A stretch of 64,000 nucleotides of DNA from M3 sp964637445 (lineage in GTDB: Bacteria > Bacteroidota > Bacteroidia > Bacteroidales > Muribaculaceae). A program made the position numbers and the translations under genes. Positions 35,553-44,722 of the stretch are shown in pieces. Under the pieces are notes generated by a model, which saw only the letters and a program-made list of their open reading frames with translations, did no database searches and was not told the origin of the DNA. Positions within the stretch are counted from its first letter, which is position 1. The number at the start of each line of letters is the position of its first letter. The stretch lies in the NCBI GenBank assembly GCA_964637445.1, contig CAZWWS010000001.1, positions 1 to 64,000 on the forward strand, given 5' to 3'.

Positions 35553-37133
35553 ATGACACGTCCCATTTTATTATTGCTATTCCTAACGTATGGTGTTATA
35601 GCTACTTACGGCATAACTATAAAGGAGCGAGATGTTAAAGAAGCCTTGGAACGCTTGGATAAGGAATTATCTCGCCGTCAGATGTATATAGATGAACGCC
35701 AAAGTCATATTGATTCGGTAAAAAAAATGTTTTTTAAGGCAAAGACCGGAGGAGATGAATGGTATCGATTGGCTATGGATTTAGGCGATAGTTATACCTC
35801 GTTTAATACGGACTCTGCGTTAATATATTATTACCAAGGCTATGAGGTGGCAAAGGTGGCAGGTGATTCGATGGAAATGAAGCGTTTTTGCCTGCAACAT
35901 TCGGTGCTGTTGCCTCTGACCGGATTGGTTAATTATGCATTGGAGGAATATAATGAAGTAACTATGGGAGGAGTGCCTGATGAATTAAAAGAATTATATT
36001 ATGATTCGGGTCGTCAGATGTACTCGTATATATCATCATTTTATGTAAATACTCCGGATGTAAGCGCTTATTGGAAAAAAGAAGAACGAAAAGCTCAAGC
36101 GGAATTAATAGTATTTCTTGATCCCGAAACCCCTAAATATAAACTAAATCAAGGAGAATATTATTATACAAATAAAGAATATTCCAAGGCGGAGGCTATT
36201 CTTGAAGAGTTGCTTGAGAGAATTCCAGAGAGTAGTAATATATATGCTCGTGCTTGCCATATGTTGTCGGATATAGCGAAAGTCCGAAAAAAAGATAATG
36301 AGTATTTGTATTATTTGACGTTGTCAGCTATGGCTGACGTGAAATCGGCAACTCTTGAAGTGATGTCTCTTCAAGAGCTTGGTCGACAGATGTTTGAACA
36401 AGGTGAAACCGAACGAGCACATAAATACTTATCTATAGCATTGGATAATGCGGTGAAATGTCATGCTATGGCTCGAATGGTACAATCTTCAGAAGCTCTT
36501 CCGATTATTGAAGGCGCCCACGCTCTCGATTTGAAAAGAAGAGACCGAACGATGCTTGTGTTTATTGGATTAATGGTGCTTCTGATTGTGCTTCTGATTG
36601 TGATGCTTGTGTATTTGCGAAAAGAAATGCAACACATGAAAACCCTGCAGGGGCGCTTGGAGGGAGCTAATCACGTAAAGGAAGTGTATATTACACAATT
36701 TTTGAGTCTTTGTTCGATATATATGGATAAACTAAACCAATTTTGTAAGATTGCCAATCGAAAAATCAGTGCCGGCAAGGTTGAGGATTTGTATAAAATG
36801 ACAAAGAGTGGTAAGTTTATCGAAGAGCAAAGTGCCGAGTTCTACAATGTATTCGACAATGCATTTCTTCATATCTATCCAACATTTGTCAAGGAAGTGA
36901 ACGATTTGTTACGCCCGGATGAACAAATAGAACTTCAACCGGACGAATTATTGAATACAGATTTACGCATTTTGGCATTTATGCGATTGGGCATTGAAGA
37001 AAGTCCGAGGATTGCACAATTGCTAAATTATTCGGTCTATACTATATATGCATACCGAAATAAATTAAGAAATAGAGCAATTGATCGCGAAAATTTTGAA
37101 AAAGATGTAATGAGGATAAGCTCTATATCTTAG
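35553..37133 (+). CDS. DUF6377-type TPR membrane regulator
   Basis: 526 residues. Signal/anchor at 1-20, a region of TPR-like helices to about residue 330 (GEYYYTNKEYSKAEAILEEL is a clear repeat), one membrane segment at about 335-355, a coiled-coil helix (YLRKEMQHMKTLQGRLEGA), then a C-terminal domain ending in a helix-turn-helix-like segment at about 470-510 (IAQLLNYSVYTIYAYRNKLRNR). This resembles Bacteroidota DUF6377 proteins, which look like one-piece sensors with a periplasmic TPR part and a cytoplasmic DNA-binding-like end; function unproven. It lies directly upstream of the TonB-receptor cassette. A paralogue runs off the right edge (62659-64000). Confidence 0.8.
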   Translation: MTRPILLLLFLTYGVIATYGITIKERDVKEALERLDKELSRRQMYIDERQSHIDSVKKMFFKAKTGGDEWYRLAMDLGDSYTSFNTDSALIYYYQGYEVAKVAGDSMEMKRFCLQHSVLLPLTGLVNYALEEYNEVTMGGVPDELKELYYDSGRQMYSYISSFYVNTPDVSAYWKKEERKAQAELIVFLDPETPKYKLNQGEYYYTNKEYSKAEAILEELLERIPESSNIYARACHMLSDIAKVRKKDNEYLYYLTLSAMADVKSATLEVMSLQELGRQMFEQGETERAHKYLSIALDNAVKCHAMARMVQSSEALPIIEGAHALDLKRRDRTMLVFIGLMVLLIVLLIVMLVYLRKEMQHMKTLQGRLEGANHVKEVYITQFLSLCSIYMDKLNQFCKIANRKISAGKVEDLYKMTKSGKFIEEQSAEFYNVFDNAFLHIYPTFVKEVNDLLRPDEQIELQPDELLNTDLRILAFMRLGIEESPRIAQLLNYSVYTIYAYRNKLRNRAIDRENFEKDVMRISSIS

Positions 37134-37262
37134 AAATTGATTTATATTTCGGTGATAATGCTGAAGATGTAATTTATTGCGAATCAGATGAGTATGAATG
37201 TTAAAAATCTAATTTTATTTATATTGAGATTGTAGTTGCTTAGATTTGCTTGTATTGCGTTG

Positions 37263-37270
37263 TAACTTTG
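37263..37270 (+). promoter_or_regulatory. -7 box of a short intergenic transcript
   Basis: TAACTTTG matches TAnnTTTG; start near 37277. The best upstream TTTG/TTG boxes are at 14 or 24 bp, not the ideal 19-21. With the terminator at 37424-37457 it would define a transcript of about 180 nt. Confidence 0.45.
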
Positions 37271-37295
37271 CATCGTCATCAGAAATGAAAGACAA

Positions 37296-37337
37296 ATGAA
37301 AAAAATGATTCGCTTAGTATTTTTAGGGTTAGTATAG
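37296..37337 (+). CDS. Putative 13-residue leader-like peptide
   Basis: ATG AAA AAA ATG ... TAG encodes MKKMIRLVFLGLV, a basic start followed by a hydrophobic run, like the first half of a signal peptide. It sits 20 nt after the predicted start of the short transcript. It may be a real small ORF, a leader peptide or the stump of a lost secreted-protein gene; only context supports it. Confidence 0.3.
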   Translation: MKKMIRLVFLGLV

Positions 37338-37423
37338 ATTGTTAGAATTAAGTAATGCATTAATTGCATGATTAGTAAATGTGTTTTATGTTAGGTTAAG
37401 CCTTCTTTGAAGGCAACAATATC

Positions 37424-37457
37424 AAGCCACTTCGTGAGAAGCGGCTTTGTTGTTTTT
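37424..37457 (+). terminator. Intrinsic terminator upstream of the TonB cassette
   Basis: AAGCC-A-CTTC (37424-37433) pairs with GAAG-C-GGCTT (37438-37447) with one A-C mismatch and a GTGA loop, followed by TTTGTTGTTTTTAT. It ends the short transcript or read-through from the DUF6377 gene. Confidence 0.7.
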
Positions 37458-37524
37458 ATAAAGAATGCTATATGCGTGACACTAATTGATTTTAGTGATA
37501 TTTACTGGTTCTATAAGGGTAAAA

Positions 37525-37542
37525 ATACCTAATTTTAGGTAT
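37525..37542 (+). promoter_or_regulatory. Perfect 8+2+8 palindrome, candidate operator
   Basis: ATACCTAATTTTAGGTAT: ATACCTAA and TTAGGTAT are exact inverted repeats with a 2-bp centre. It ends 22 bp before the receptor's -7 box and so covers or abuts the -33 region, where a dimeric repressor could block RNA polymerase. The matching regulator is not identified. Confidence 0.55.
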
Positions 37543-37564
37543 ATGAAATTATGGGAAGCTGATG

Positions 37565-37572
37565 TAATTTTG
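37565..37572 (+). promoter_or_regulatory. -7 box of the TonB-receptor cassette
   Basis: TAATTTTG matches TAnnTTTG; start near 37579, only about 8 nt before the GTG start at 37587. The -33 position is occupied by the end of the palindrome and has no TTTG. Confidence 0.55.
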
Positions 37573-37586
37573 CAAAATCAAAGATT

Positions 37587-40355
37587 GTGGAAATAAAGGT
37601 TACAAAGGTGCAAGTAATTAAGATTATAACATTCTGTATCGCATTAATATTTACTCCTGCTGTTTGGGCGGGTAAATTGCATATTATAGTAGTAGAAAAA
37701 GCCGAATCGGAAAAGCCGATAGAATTTGCCGGTGTTTCATTGGCAAATGAAAATTTACATTATGGCGGGTTGACTGATGAAGAGGGGCAAATATGGTTGG
37801 AAATTCCTCAAGGCAAGTGGAGTGTAACTATCTCTGCTGTTGGATATAAGAAGTCAAATATTGAAGTTGCGCTTCATGGTGATATGTCGGTGGTTGTTCG
37901 GCTTGAACCTTCTATCAATCAGATCGCCGAAGTTGTTGTCACTGCGCGTGAATCGCAGGGGGCTACGAGTGCTTCTATAATAGACGGGGCAGCAATGGAA
38001 CATTTGCAACCATCGAGTTTTACTGATTTAATGGAACTTCTACCCGGTGGAGTATCGAAAGACCCGGAAATGGGAAGTGCAAATATTATAAAATTAAGAC
38101 AAGCTGATAATGTTGGGGCTACTGATTATAATACGTCGTCATTAGGAACTTCGTTTGTTGTGGATGGTGTTCCGATTAACACTAATGCCGGAATGCAGTT
38201 TGTGTCAACTAATTCTGAAAATGAAGAGCGTTCGGTTGTGGGAAAAGGGGTTGATATGCGAGCCATATCAACCGATGATATAGAAAGTGTAGAGGTAGTG
38301 AGAGGTATCGCTTCGGTGGAATATGGTGAATTGACAAGTGGATTGGTGAATATAAAACGAAAAAAAGGAGTTTCGAATCTTGAAGCTCGTTTTAAGGCTG
38401 ATATGCAAAGTCAATTGTTTTATGTGGGTAAAGGATTTGCTATGCCCGGAGATGATTGGACTATTAATGTTAGCCTTGATTATCTTGATTCTAAAGTTGA
38501 TCCCAGAAATGCCAGAGAGAATTATAAACGATTGGATGGTTCTTTGCGTAGCAATAAGCAATGGCTTTACAATGGATATATGCTCACATTAAATTCGGCA
38601 ATAAACTACACCGGAACGTTTGAACGAGATAAAAATGATCCGGATCTTACGATTAATAATACACGTGATTATTATACGTCAGATAATAATAGTTTGTCGA
38701 TAAATAACGTGTTTGTTTTGCGACGCCTAAAAGATGGGGGCTTTAGGAGTTTCACATTGACTCAAGGATTTAGTTATGCTTGGGAGAGATTGCGCCAAGA
38801 AAAAACGGTTGCAACTTCGCGAATATATCCATTGCCGATATCTACTGAGGCAGGTGATAACTATGTGGGGTATTTGCCGATGCTTTATGACGCAACCATG
38901 GATGTGAAAGGAGATCCGATGACTGTCTTTGTAAAGGCGCAAGGGTTGTTTTGTTATGATGTCGGATTGGTCGACAATCGATTGAAGTTTGGTGGCGATT
39001 GGAATATGAGTAAAAATTATGGTGAAGGAAGAGTATATGACCCAACTCGCCCGATAAGTCCCGATAATACTATGCGCCCTCGTACGTTTAATGATATTCC
39101 TGCCATGCATCAATTGTCGTTTTATGCTGAGAATGTATCGACTATTAATACGGGTAATCATCGGTTTGAGTTGATGATGGGGTTGCGTGAAACACAATTA
39201 CTAAACTTGGATAAAAAGTACACGTTGCATGGTAAGACTTATTGGGATCCTCGTATAAATCTTCTTTGGCAATTGCCTGCATCTGATATAGTCGGTTATC
39301 CCATGAAATGGGAATTGGCCGGTGGCTTTGGTTGGCACACAAAAATGCCGGTCGCAGCATATTTATATCCGGATCGATATTATTTGGATTATGTTCAGCT
39401 TAATTATTTTCATAATGATGAAGCTTATAGAACTATGAATGTGCGTACTTATGTAGAAGATATGACGAATTATGAATTAAAAGCGGCGCGAAATTTTAAA
39501 TGGGAATTACGAGGAGATGTGTCATATCGAGGAAATAGATTGTCTGTGACTTATTTTCGTGAAAATATGACTGATGGATTTCGACATTCGAGTATTGCGC
39601 GTCAGTTTGCTTACAATAGATATGATGCAACAGCCTATGACCCTTATGTGGAAAATAGAGCACCTCGATTGGAAGATTTGCCTTATGAAACGAGATATGA
39701 GCATAAAGTTTTTGATACAATGACCAATGGAAGTAGAACTAAAAAGGAGGGTATAGAGTATACGTTCAGTTCTATGCGCTTCCCGGTGGTGCGTACTCGT
39801 CTTACGATTTCCGGGGCTTGGTTTAGGACAACTCTTGATAATAGCCAACCCTTGTGGTATAAACCAACTGTGATACTTAATGGACGCGAAATGCAATATG
39901 TAGGTTTGTATGATGATAGTGATGGTCGAACGTACGAAAGTTTTAATACTAATTTTATGTTTGATACGGATGTGCCTTCGCTGAAATTGAATTTCTCGAT
40001 AGCAATTCAAAATATGTGGTATACAAAAAGTCGTACGCATTGGAAAAGTGGGATTCCTGTAGCTTATATGGATATTGATGGAAATGTATATCCCTATACT
40101 GAAGAGTCATTATCAGATCCTTATTTGCAGCATCTTGTACGAAATTATACTGATGGGGCATTTCAAGAGAGAAAAATCCCGGTTGCCACAAACATAAATT
40201 TTAAGGCGACAAAGAAAATATGGCAAGATCGTATCGGAATAGCTCTATATGTCAATCGGTTGTTGAGTATTTTGCCCGACTATGAGTATGGAGGTAAAAT
40301 ACAGCGTAGATATGCTTCTCCTTATTTTGGTATGGAACTAAATTTTAAGTTATAA
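37587..40355 (+). CDS. TonB-dependent outer-membrane receptor
   Basis: 922 residues from a GTG start (next in-frame ATG lies far inside). Signal peptide to about AVWAG (residue 29); a CarboxypepD_reg-like beta-sandwich (30-110; AGVSLANENLHYGGLTDEEG); a plug domain (about 120-235; VDGVPINTN, DDIESVEVVRGIASVEYGEL); then a 22-strand-type barrel. Such receptors import large or scarce ligands (metal chelates, haem, cobalamin, glycans) using TonB-ExbBD energy. There is no SusD partner, so a glycan PUL is unlikely. It leads the cassette with DUF4876, DUF6850, ABC and DUF4857 genes (gaps 3-24 bp or overlap), which suggests a metal- or cofactor-type ligand; that is inference. Confidence 0.92.
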   Translation: MEIKVTKVQVIKIITFCIALIFTPAVWAGKLHIIVVEKAESEKPIEFAGVSLANENLHYGGLTDEEGQIWLEIPQGKWSVTISAVGYKKSNIEVALHGDMSVVVRLEPSINQIAEVVVTARESQGATSASIIDGAAMEHLQPSSFTDLMELLPGGVSKDPEMGSANIIKLRQADNVGATDYNTSSLGTSFVVDGVPINTNAGMQFVSTNSENEERSVVGKGVDMRAISTDDIESVEVVRGIASVEYGELTSGLVNIKRKKGVSNLEARFKADMQSQLFYVGKGFAMPGDDWTINVSLDYLDSKVDPRNARENYKRLDGSLRSNKQWLYNGYMLTLNSAINYTGTFERDKNDPDLTINNTRDYYTSDNNSLSINNVFVLRRLKDGGFRSFTLTQGFSYAWERLRQEKTVATSRIYPLPISTEAGDNYVGYLPMLYDATMDVKGDPMTVFVKAQGLFCYDVGLVDNRLKFGGDWNMSKNYGEGRVYDPTRPISPDNTMRPRTFNDIPAMHQLSFYAENVSTINTGNHRFELMMGLRETQLLNLDKKYTLHGKTYWDPRINLLWQLPASDIVGYPMKWELAGGFGWHTKMPVAAYLYPDRYYLDYVQLNYFHNDEAYRTMNVRTYVEDMTNYELKAARNFKWELRGDVSYRGNRLSVTYFRENMTDGFRHSSIARQFAYNRYDATAYDPYVENRAPRLEDLPYETRYEHKVFDTMTNGSRTKKEGIEYTFSSMRFPVVRTRLTISGAWFRTTLDNSQPLWYKPTVILNGREMQYVGLYDDSDGRTYESFNTNFMFDTDVPSLKLNFSIAIQNMWYTKSRTHWKSGIPVAYMDIDGNVYPYTEESLSDPYLQHLVRNYTDGAFQERKIPVATNINFKATKKIWQDRIGIALYVNRLLSILPDYEYGGKIQRRYASPYFGMELNFKL

Positions 40356-40375
40356 ATCAATTGATAATTAAACAA

Positions 40376-41578
40376 ATGATAAAGAAAATTAAACTTTTGC
40401 TTAATATGCTGCCGATGTGTGCCTTTGCGATGCTGACATCATGCATTGATGATAGTGGGAGTGAACAATACTATCGATTGTCAATCGGTGGGGTGTTGCC
40501 GGATAATGCAGTTCTAAAGAGTGGAAAGATTGTTTATACGGAACTAAATACAGGTGATATTTATACTCAATCACTCCCTCAATATGATGCCCATATGTTA
40601 CCAAATGGTATATATGATATTGAGGCAACAGGGGATGTGGAAATTTCGGAAGGAGATAATGTTACAACCAAACATGTTAGAGCTTTGGCTACGTCGGTTT
40701 CAGTGATGAATGATATGTCGGTCGAACTGAATTGGTTTTTCTTTAATCCGACTAATAGTCTTGTTTTTGGCGAGTTTTATTTCACCGGCTCATTGAACGC
40801 AAAAGGTACGGGAGGCATTAGAGATACCTACATAAAAATATATAATAATACGGATGAGGTGCAATATGCCGATGGTTTGGCTATATGTGAGTCGGCATTT
40901 GTAAATGCCAAAACAAATACATTTGAGATTTTGACAGAAGCAAATAACCGTAATGTTAATTTTACAGCGGGAACGGTATGGGTAATCCCCGGGAATGGTA
41001 CAGATGTGCCTATTCTGCCGGGTGAGTCAATAAAAATTGTAGATCAAGCTATTGATTGGGGGGCTGAAGTCGCCGGCGGTTTGAATCATACTGATGCGGA
41101 TTTTGAATGGTGGGATGATAATAAGCAAGATAATGATGTCCCGACGACTCCAAATCTGGAGAAGTGGTATTGTTATTCGTTAAGTATTTGGGTTCCCTCG
41201 AATCAGTGTAATCGTTCTTACGCGTTAGTGCGTTTCCCCGAAGGGATGAATGTCGACAAGTTTCTTGCCGAGCAACATGGACCATACGACTATATTAGTG
41301 TGATTGGTACTGAAATGAGAAATGAAAAAGCGTATCTTATTTCTAATGATTGGATTATCGATGGTGTAAATCTTGGAACTCGACAGAGTTATGTCAGAGG
41401 CGCGTTGAGTGAGTCAATAGATATGAGTTATGCTCCGATAAGCGATATCGATAGAGATCCGGCTCGATTTGGGTATAAATATGTTCGAAAAGTCGCAACT
41501 GTAACTGCCGATGGACGAAAGGTATTGATGGATACAGATGATTCGGCTTCGGATTTCATACTTGAAAATGCAAATTAA
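40376..41578 (+). CDS. DUF4876-type lipoprotein
   Basis: 400 residues from the ATG at 40376; an in-frame TTG at 40361 is less likely. The signal peptide ends in the lipobox MLTSC (about C22-C23 of this form), followed by IDDSG. The mature part begins with a beta-sandwich-like module and then a region resembling lamin-tail-like folds (RDTYIKIYNNTDEVQYADGL). From memory this matches DUF4876, a Bacteroidota family found next to TonB receptors. It probably sits on the outer membrane and captures or presents the ligand to the receptor encoded 20 bp upstream; that is inference from position. Confidence 0.75.
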   Translation: MIKKIKLLLNMLPMCAFAMLTSCIDDSGSEQYYRLSIGGVLPDNAVLKSGKIVYTELNTGDIYTQSLPQYDAHMLPNGIYDIEATGDVEISEGDNVTTKHVRALATSVSVMNDMSVELNWFFFNPTNSLVFGEFYFTGSLNAKGTGGIRDTYIKIYNNTDEVQYADGLAICESAFVNAKTNTFEILTEANNRNVNFTAGTVWVIPGNGTDVPILPGESIKIVDQAIDWGAEVAGGLNHTDADFEWWDDNKQDNDVPTTPNLEKWYCYSLSIWVPSNQCNRSYALVRFPEGMNVDKFLAEQHGPYDYISVIGTEMRNEKAYLISNDWIIDGVNLGTRQSYVRGALSESIDMSYAPISDIDRDPARFGYKYVRKVATVTADGRKVLMDTDDSASDFILENAN

Positions 41579-41582
41579 GCAA

Positions 41583-43112
41583 ATGAAAAGATGCTACGTG
41601 ATTGTGTTGATTTTGATGGCTGTTGGAGTGTCTGTCTCTGACGCTGAGTCTCTTGATTCTGCATTAATCAATGCAATAGAAAGTCGAAAATCGCTAGTAA
41701 ATGATTTGGTGTCGTTTCCTTACGATGCTAATCCTGCAGCGATGTATTTTCGTTATGATTACTCTCTTACTCGGTTGGCTGTTGCCGGACGTTATAAGCA
41801 TAGCAACACGTCGGAGGTCGTGCAAGAGGGGAGTGGATATGCTCTTGCTGAGATTGGTGTAGATACATATCTTAGGATGAAAACTGATGCTGTGGTTTGG
41901 GGTAATGCATCGTTTACGACAGGCACAATTCGCGATGTGAAGTGGTGTAGTCCTGCCGATTATGAGCGACTATTTCCATATGTAATCGGTGATTCAGTCG
42001 GAGGAAATAGAGCTGTGCGACAGTATGCTTTCGGCGGTGGTTATTCCCGACGAGCCGGGCGGTGGACGTGGGGTGCCGAGTTGGATTATATCGCTGCAAT
42101 TTATTACCGCAACAGTGATCCGCGAATAAAAGATGTTGTATCTGATTTGTCTATAAATCTGGGTGTGACCTATGCTTTAAATGATAAATATAATTTGGGC
42201 GTTGCTTCCGGATTGGCTATTTATAATCAAGATTGCGATGTGGAGTTTTATAATCCTATGAACGATATTTTTGAATATGCTATGACAGGGTTAGGAATGA
42301 CCTATACACGCTTTAATGGCAGTGATAATCCTGCATATAAAGGCATTGGTTACAACGTAATTATGCAGTGTATATCAAGTAATGGTTTGGGATTGAATGC
42401 CACTATCGGTTATGATCATAATCAAATGCGTCAGATATTAAAAGACAACAATCACCTTACTTTGACTTCGCTTGCTTCTCATACTTTTAATGGGGTATTC
42501 GGATATACGTCTAAAATTGGAAACGTATTGGTCGGCGCTGTCGCAGATGCTTCGTGGCAACGCCGTATCGGAACGGAGCATTTATATGGTTCGAGCGAAA
42601 GCAATATTTATCCGGAAATTGGAACACGCGATCAGTATTATAATGATAAAGTAAATATTGTATTTACAATTCCTATTGAGCTACGTCCGACAAGTGATAG
42701 TAGAGTTGCTATATTGCCCGGATTGGGTTACTTATATAGTCACGAGCATTATATGCGACCAATTCGTGATTTGGAAATGCAACGTTATTATCCCGGAATA
42801 AAAATAGATTATAGTTGTAAGACATCTTCAAAAACATTAATTGGAGCGGTTGTCGGTGGAGAATTTGGATTTTCGGAAGTGATGAATCGTCGATTGACCG
42901 GTCTTGATCCTCGCTCTTCTATCGGTCAAATGGTTAATTATAATTTTGATATGTTGACTGCTGATACCGCAAAGTTGCATCTGGGGCTGTCGCTTGATCA
43001 AATAATAGGTCATAATACATCATTGTTTCTCGACTTGTCCTACGACTATCTTCATTATTCAACTTTTGGTTTGTCTCATTATGCTACAGCAAGCGTTGGT
43101 TTGAAATTTTGA
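41583..43112 (+). CDS. DUF6850-type outer-membrane beta-barrel protein
   Basis: 510 residues from the ATG at 41583 (MKRCYVIVLILMAVGVSVSD), 4 bp after the previous stop; a start at 41568 would overlap that gene and weaken the signal peptide. The mature protein is a run of amphipathic beta strands with many Tyr, Gly and Asn residues and ends in ATASVGLKF, the aromatic C-terminus typical of outer-membrane barrels. From memory it fits DUF6850. A second barrel beside a TonB receptor is unusual for simple uptake and may form an assembly or export partner. Confidence 0.72.
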   Translation: MKRCYVIVLILMAVGVSVSDAESLDSALINAIESRKSLVNDLVSFPYDANPAAMYFRYDYSLTRLAVAGRYKHSNTSEVVQEGSGYALAEIGVDTYLRMKTDAVVWGNASFTTGTIRDVKWCSPADYERLFPYVIGDSVGGNRAVRQYAFGGGYSRRAGRWTWGAELDYIAAIYYRNSDPRIKDVVSDLSINLGVTYALNDKYNLGVASGLAIYNQDCDVEFYNPMNDIFEYAMTGLGMTYTRFNGSDNPAYKGIGYNVIMQCISSNGLGLNATIGYDHNQMRQILKDNNHLTLTSLASHTFNGVFGYTSKIGNVLVGAVADASWQRRIGTEHLYGSSESNIYPEIGTRDQYYNDKVNIVFTIPIELRPTSDSRVAILPGLGYLYSHEHYMRPIRDLEMQRYYPGIKIDYSCKTSSKTLIGAVVGGEFGFSEVMNRRLTGLDPRSSIGQMVNYNFDMLTADTAKLHLGLSLDQIIGHNTSLFLDLSYDYLHYSTFGLSHYATASVGLKF

Positions 43113-43136
43113 AAAAAATATTAACATTTATATGAT

Positions 43137-44036
43137 ATGACTATAGAAAATGAATCAGTAATTTCTGTCAAAAATCTCACTCAGCGATATGGTACCGGGA
43201 GGGTGATATATCAGAATCTGAGTTTTGAAGTGCCTCGCGGTCGTATTCTTGGATTGCTGGGCAAAAATGGTACAGGAAAGACTACCACAATCAATATATT
43301 GATGGGGTATCTTCGTCCACAAAGTGGCGAATGTCGCATCTTTGGCGAAGATATTACTGCAATGTCTCCTGCAACACGTGAGCGGATTGCTTTATTGATA
43401 GAAGGTCATGTTCAGTATTCATTTATGACGATTGAACAAATAGAGCGTTTTTATGCAAAGTTTTATAAGAAATGGAATCGAGATGCTTACTATGAATTGA
43501 TGCGTAAATTGCATGTATCGCCTCGACAGAAAATATCTACGATGTCGTGTGGGCAGCGTTCACAAGTCGCATTGGGGCTTATCTTGGCTCAGAATGCCGA
43601 TTTGCTTGTACTGGATGATTTTTCGTTGGGATTAGACCCCGGCTATCGTCGTCTATTCATTGAATATTTGCAAGAATTTGCAAAAGCGGAAGAAAAGACG
43701 GTTTTTATGACTTCTCATATCATCCAGGATATGGAGCGTCTGATTGACGATTGCATAATGCTTGATTATGGAAAAATTCTTACTCAAATGCCGGTAACGC
43801 AGTTGATGAGAGAATTTGGACGATATACTTATATTGCCTCAGAACAATCTACGTTGCCTCAAGCCGATGGTCTCATTAATCCGAGTCGAATTAAAACGGA
43901 TCATGAGGTTTATTCTTTTAAGGGAGCTGACTATGTAGAGGCTCAATTACGAAATCAAGGTATTGAGTATTCCGATTTTAAGCGTACTGATATGTCGTTG
44001 GAAGATGCTTTCATCGGACTTACCGGAAAATATTAA
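43137..44036 (+). CDS. ABC transporter ATP-binding protein with unusual catalytic residues
   Basis: 299 residues. Walker A GKNGTGKT (42-49) is intact. The signature is MSCGQ (136-140) instead of LSGGQ. Walker B is LLVLDD (156-161), with aspartate where the catalytic glutamate normally follows the Mg-binding aspartate. The switch histidine is H194 (TSH). The C-terminal 80 residues resemble those of ABC-2 type exporters' ATPases. It would energise the permease encoded next, with which it shares one base (TAATG). ATP binding is likely; hydrolysis may be slow. It starts 24 bp after the DUF6850 gene. Confidence 0.9.
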   Translation: MTIENESVISVKNLTQRYGTGRVIYQNLSFEVPRGRILGLLGKNGTGKTTTINILMGYLRPQSGECRIFGEDITAMSPATRERIALLIEGHVQYSFMTIEQIERFYAKFYKKWNRDAYYELMRKLHVSPRQKISTMSCGQRSQVALGLILAQNADLLVLDDFSLGLDPGYRRLFIEYLQEFAKAEEKTVFMTSHIIQDMERLIDDCIMLDYGKILTQMPVTQLMREFGRYTYIASEQSTLPQADGLINPSRIKTDHEVYSFKGADYVEAQLRNQGIEYSDFKRTDMSLEDAFIGLTGKY

Positions 44037-44719
44037 TGATAGAGAATATGACGAAAGCAATATTTTATAAAGAATGGTTGAAGACACACCGAGTATTTTG
44101 GGTGGCATTTATTGTGTCTTTATGTTTCTCGCTCTATGCCGTAGTGAGTATGAACAGGGTTGCAACATTGAAAGGTTGTGATCATATATGGCTTATTATG
44201 CTGCTGAAAGACAATACTTTTATCGATGTAATAAAGATGGTGCCGTTGGTGGTTGGAATTGCATTGGGCGTTGCTCAGATGGCTCCCGAAATGTCGCAGA
44301 AAAGGTTGAAGTTGACACTCCATCTGCCATATCCGCAGATGCGTTTGGTGGCTATGATGTTGTTGGTCGGTATCACCGAACTATTTGTGATTTATATCGT
44401 CCAATTGTTGACTATAGCTATCTATGATATGCAAATTCTTGCTTCGACTTTGGTCGGGCGTGTGGTACTTACATCATTGCCATGGTACATTAGTGGAATT
44501 AATGTTTATATGATTACTACTGCAATTTGCCTTGAAGGAACTTGGCGCCAACGTGTCTTGTTGGGGTTGCTCGGGGTAGGAGTTGTCTCATTCTATTATA
44601 TGCAACCGGCTCCGGAAGCCTATAATTCGATACTTTGGCTATTAGCTGTTATTGCGTTAGCATCATCGTTATTGGCGTTTCGTTCGGTAAATCGGTTTAA
44701 GGAGGGCCGTCAAGATTAA
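44036..44719 (+). CDS. ABC transporter permease-like membrane protein
   Basis: 227 residues, six hydrophobic segments (about 18-40, 58-80, 103-128, 140-162, 170-190, 198-218) after a short cytoplasmic N-terminus (MTKAIFYKEWLKTHR), a layout of ABC-2-like permeases that face the membrane without a periplasmic domain. Its start overlaps the ATPase stop by one base, so the two are partners. Substrate unknown. No periplasmic binding-protein gene is present, which argues for export, lipid/protein handling or mechanical coupling rather than classic import. Confidence 0.8.
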   Translation: MIENMTKAIFYKEWLKTHRVFWVAFIVSLCFSLYAVVSMNRVATLKGCDHIWLIMLLKDNTFIDVIKMVPLVVGIALGVAQMAPEMSQKRLKLTLHLPYPQMRLVAMMLLVGITELFVIYIVQLLTIAIYDMQILASTLVGRVVLTSLPWYISGINVYMITTAICLEGTWRQRVLLGLLGVGVVSFYYMQPAPEAYNSILWLLAVIALASSLLAFRSVNRFKEGRQD

Positions 44720-44722
44720 AAA

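Larger units (their letters stand above)
37134..37586 (+). other. 453-bp intergenic region with promoter, short ORF, terminator and palindrome
   Basis: Between the DUF6377 gene and the TonB receptor gene lie, in order, a -7 box (37263-37270), a 13-codon ORF (37296-37337), a terminator (37424-37457), a perfect palindrome (37525-37542) and the receptor's -7 box (37565-37572). This suggests one short separate transcript followed by a regulated promoter. Confidence 0.6.
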
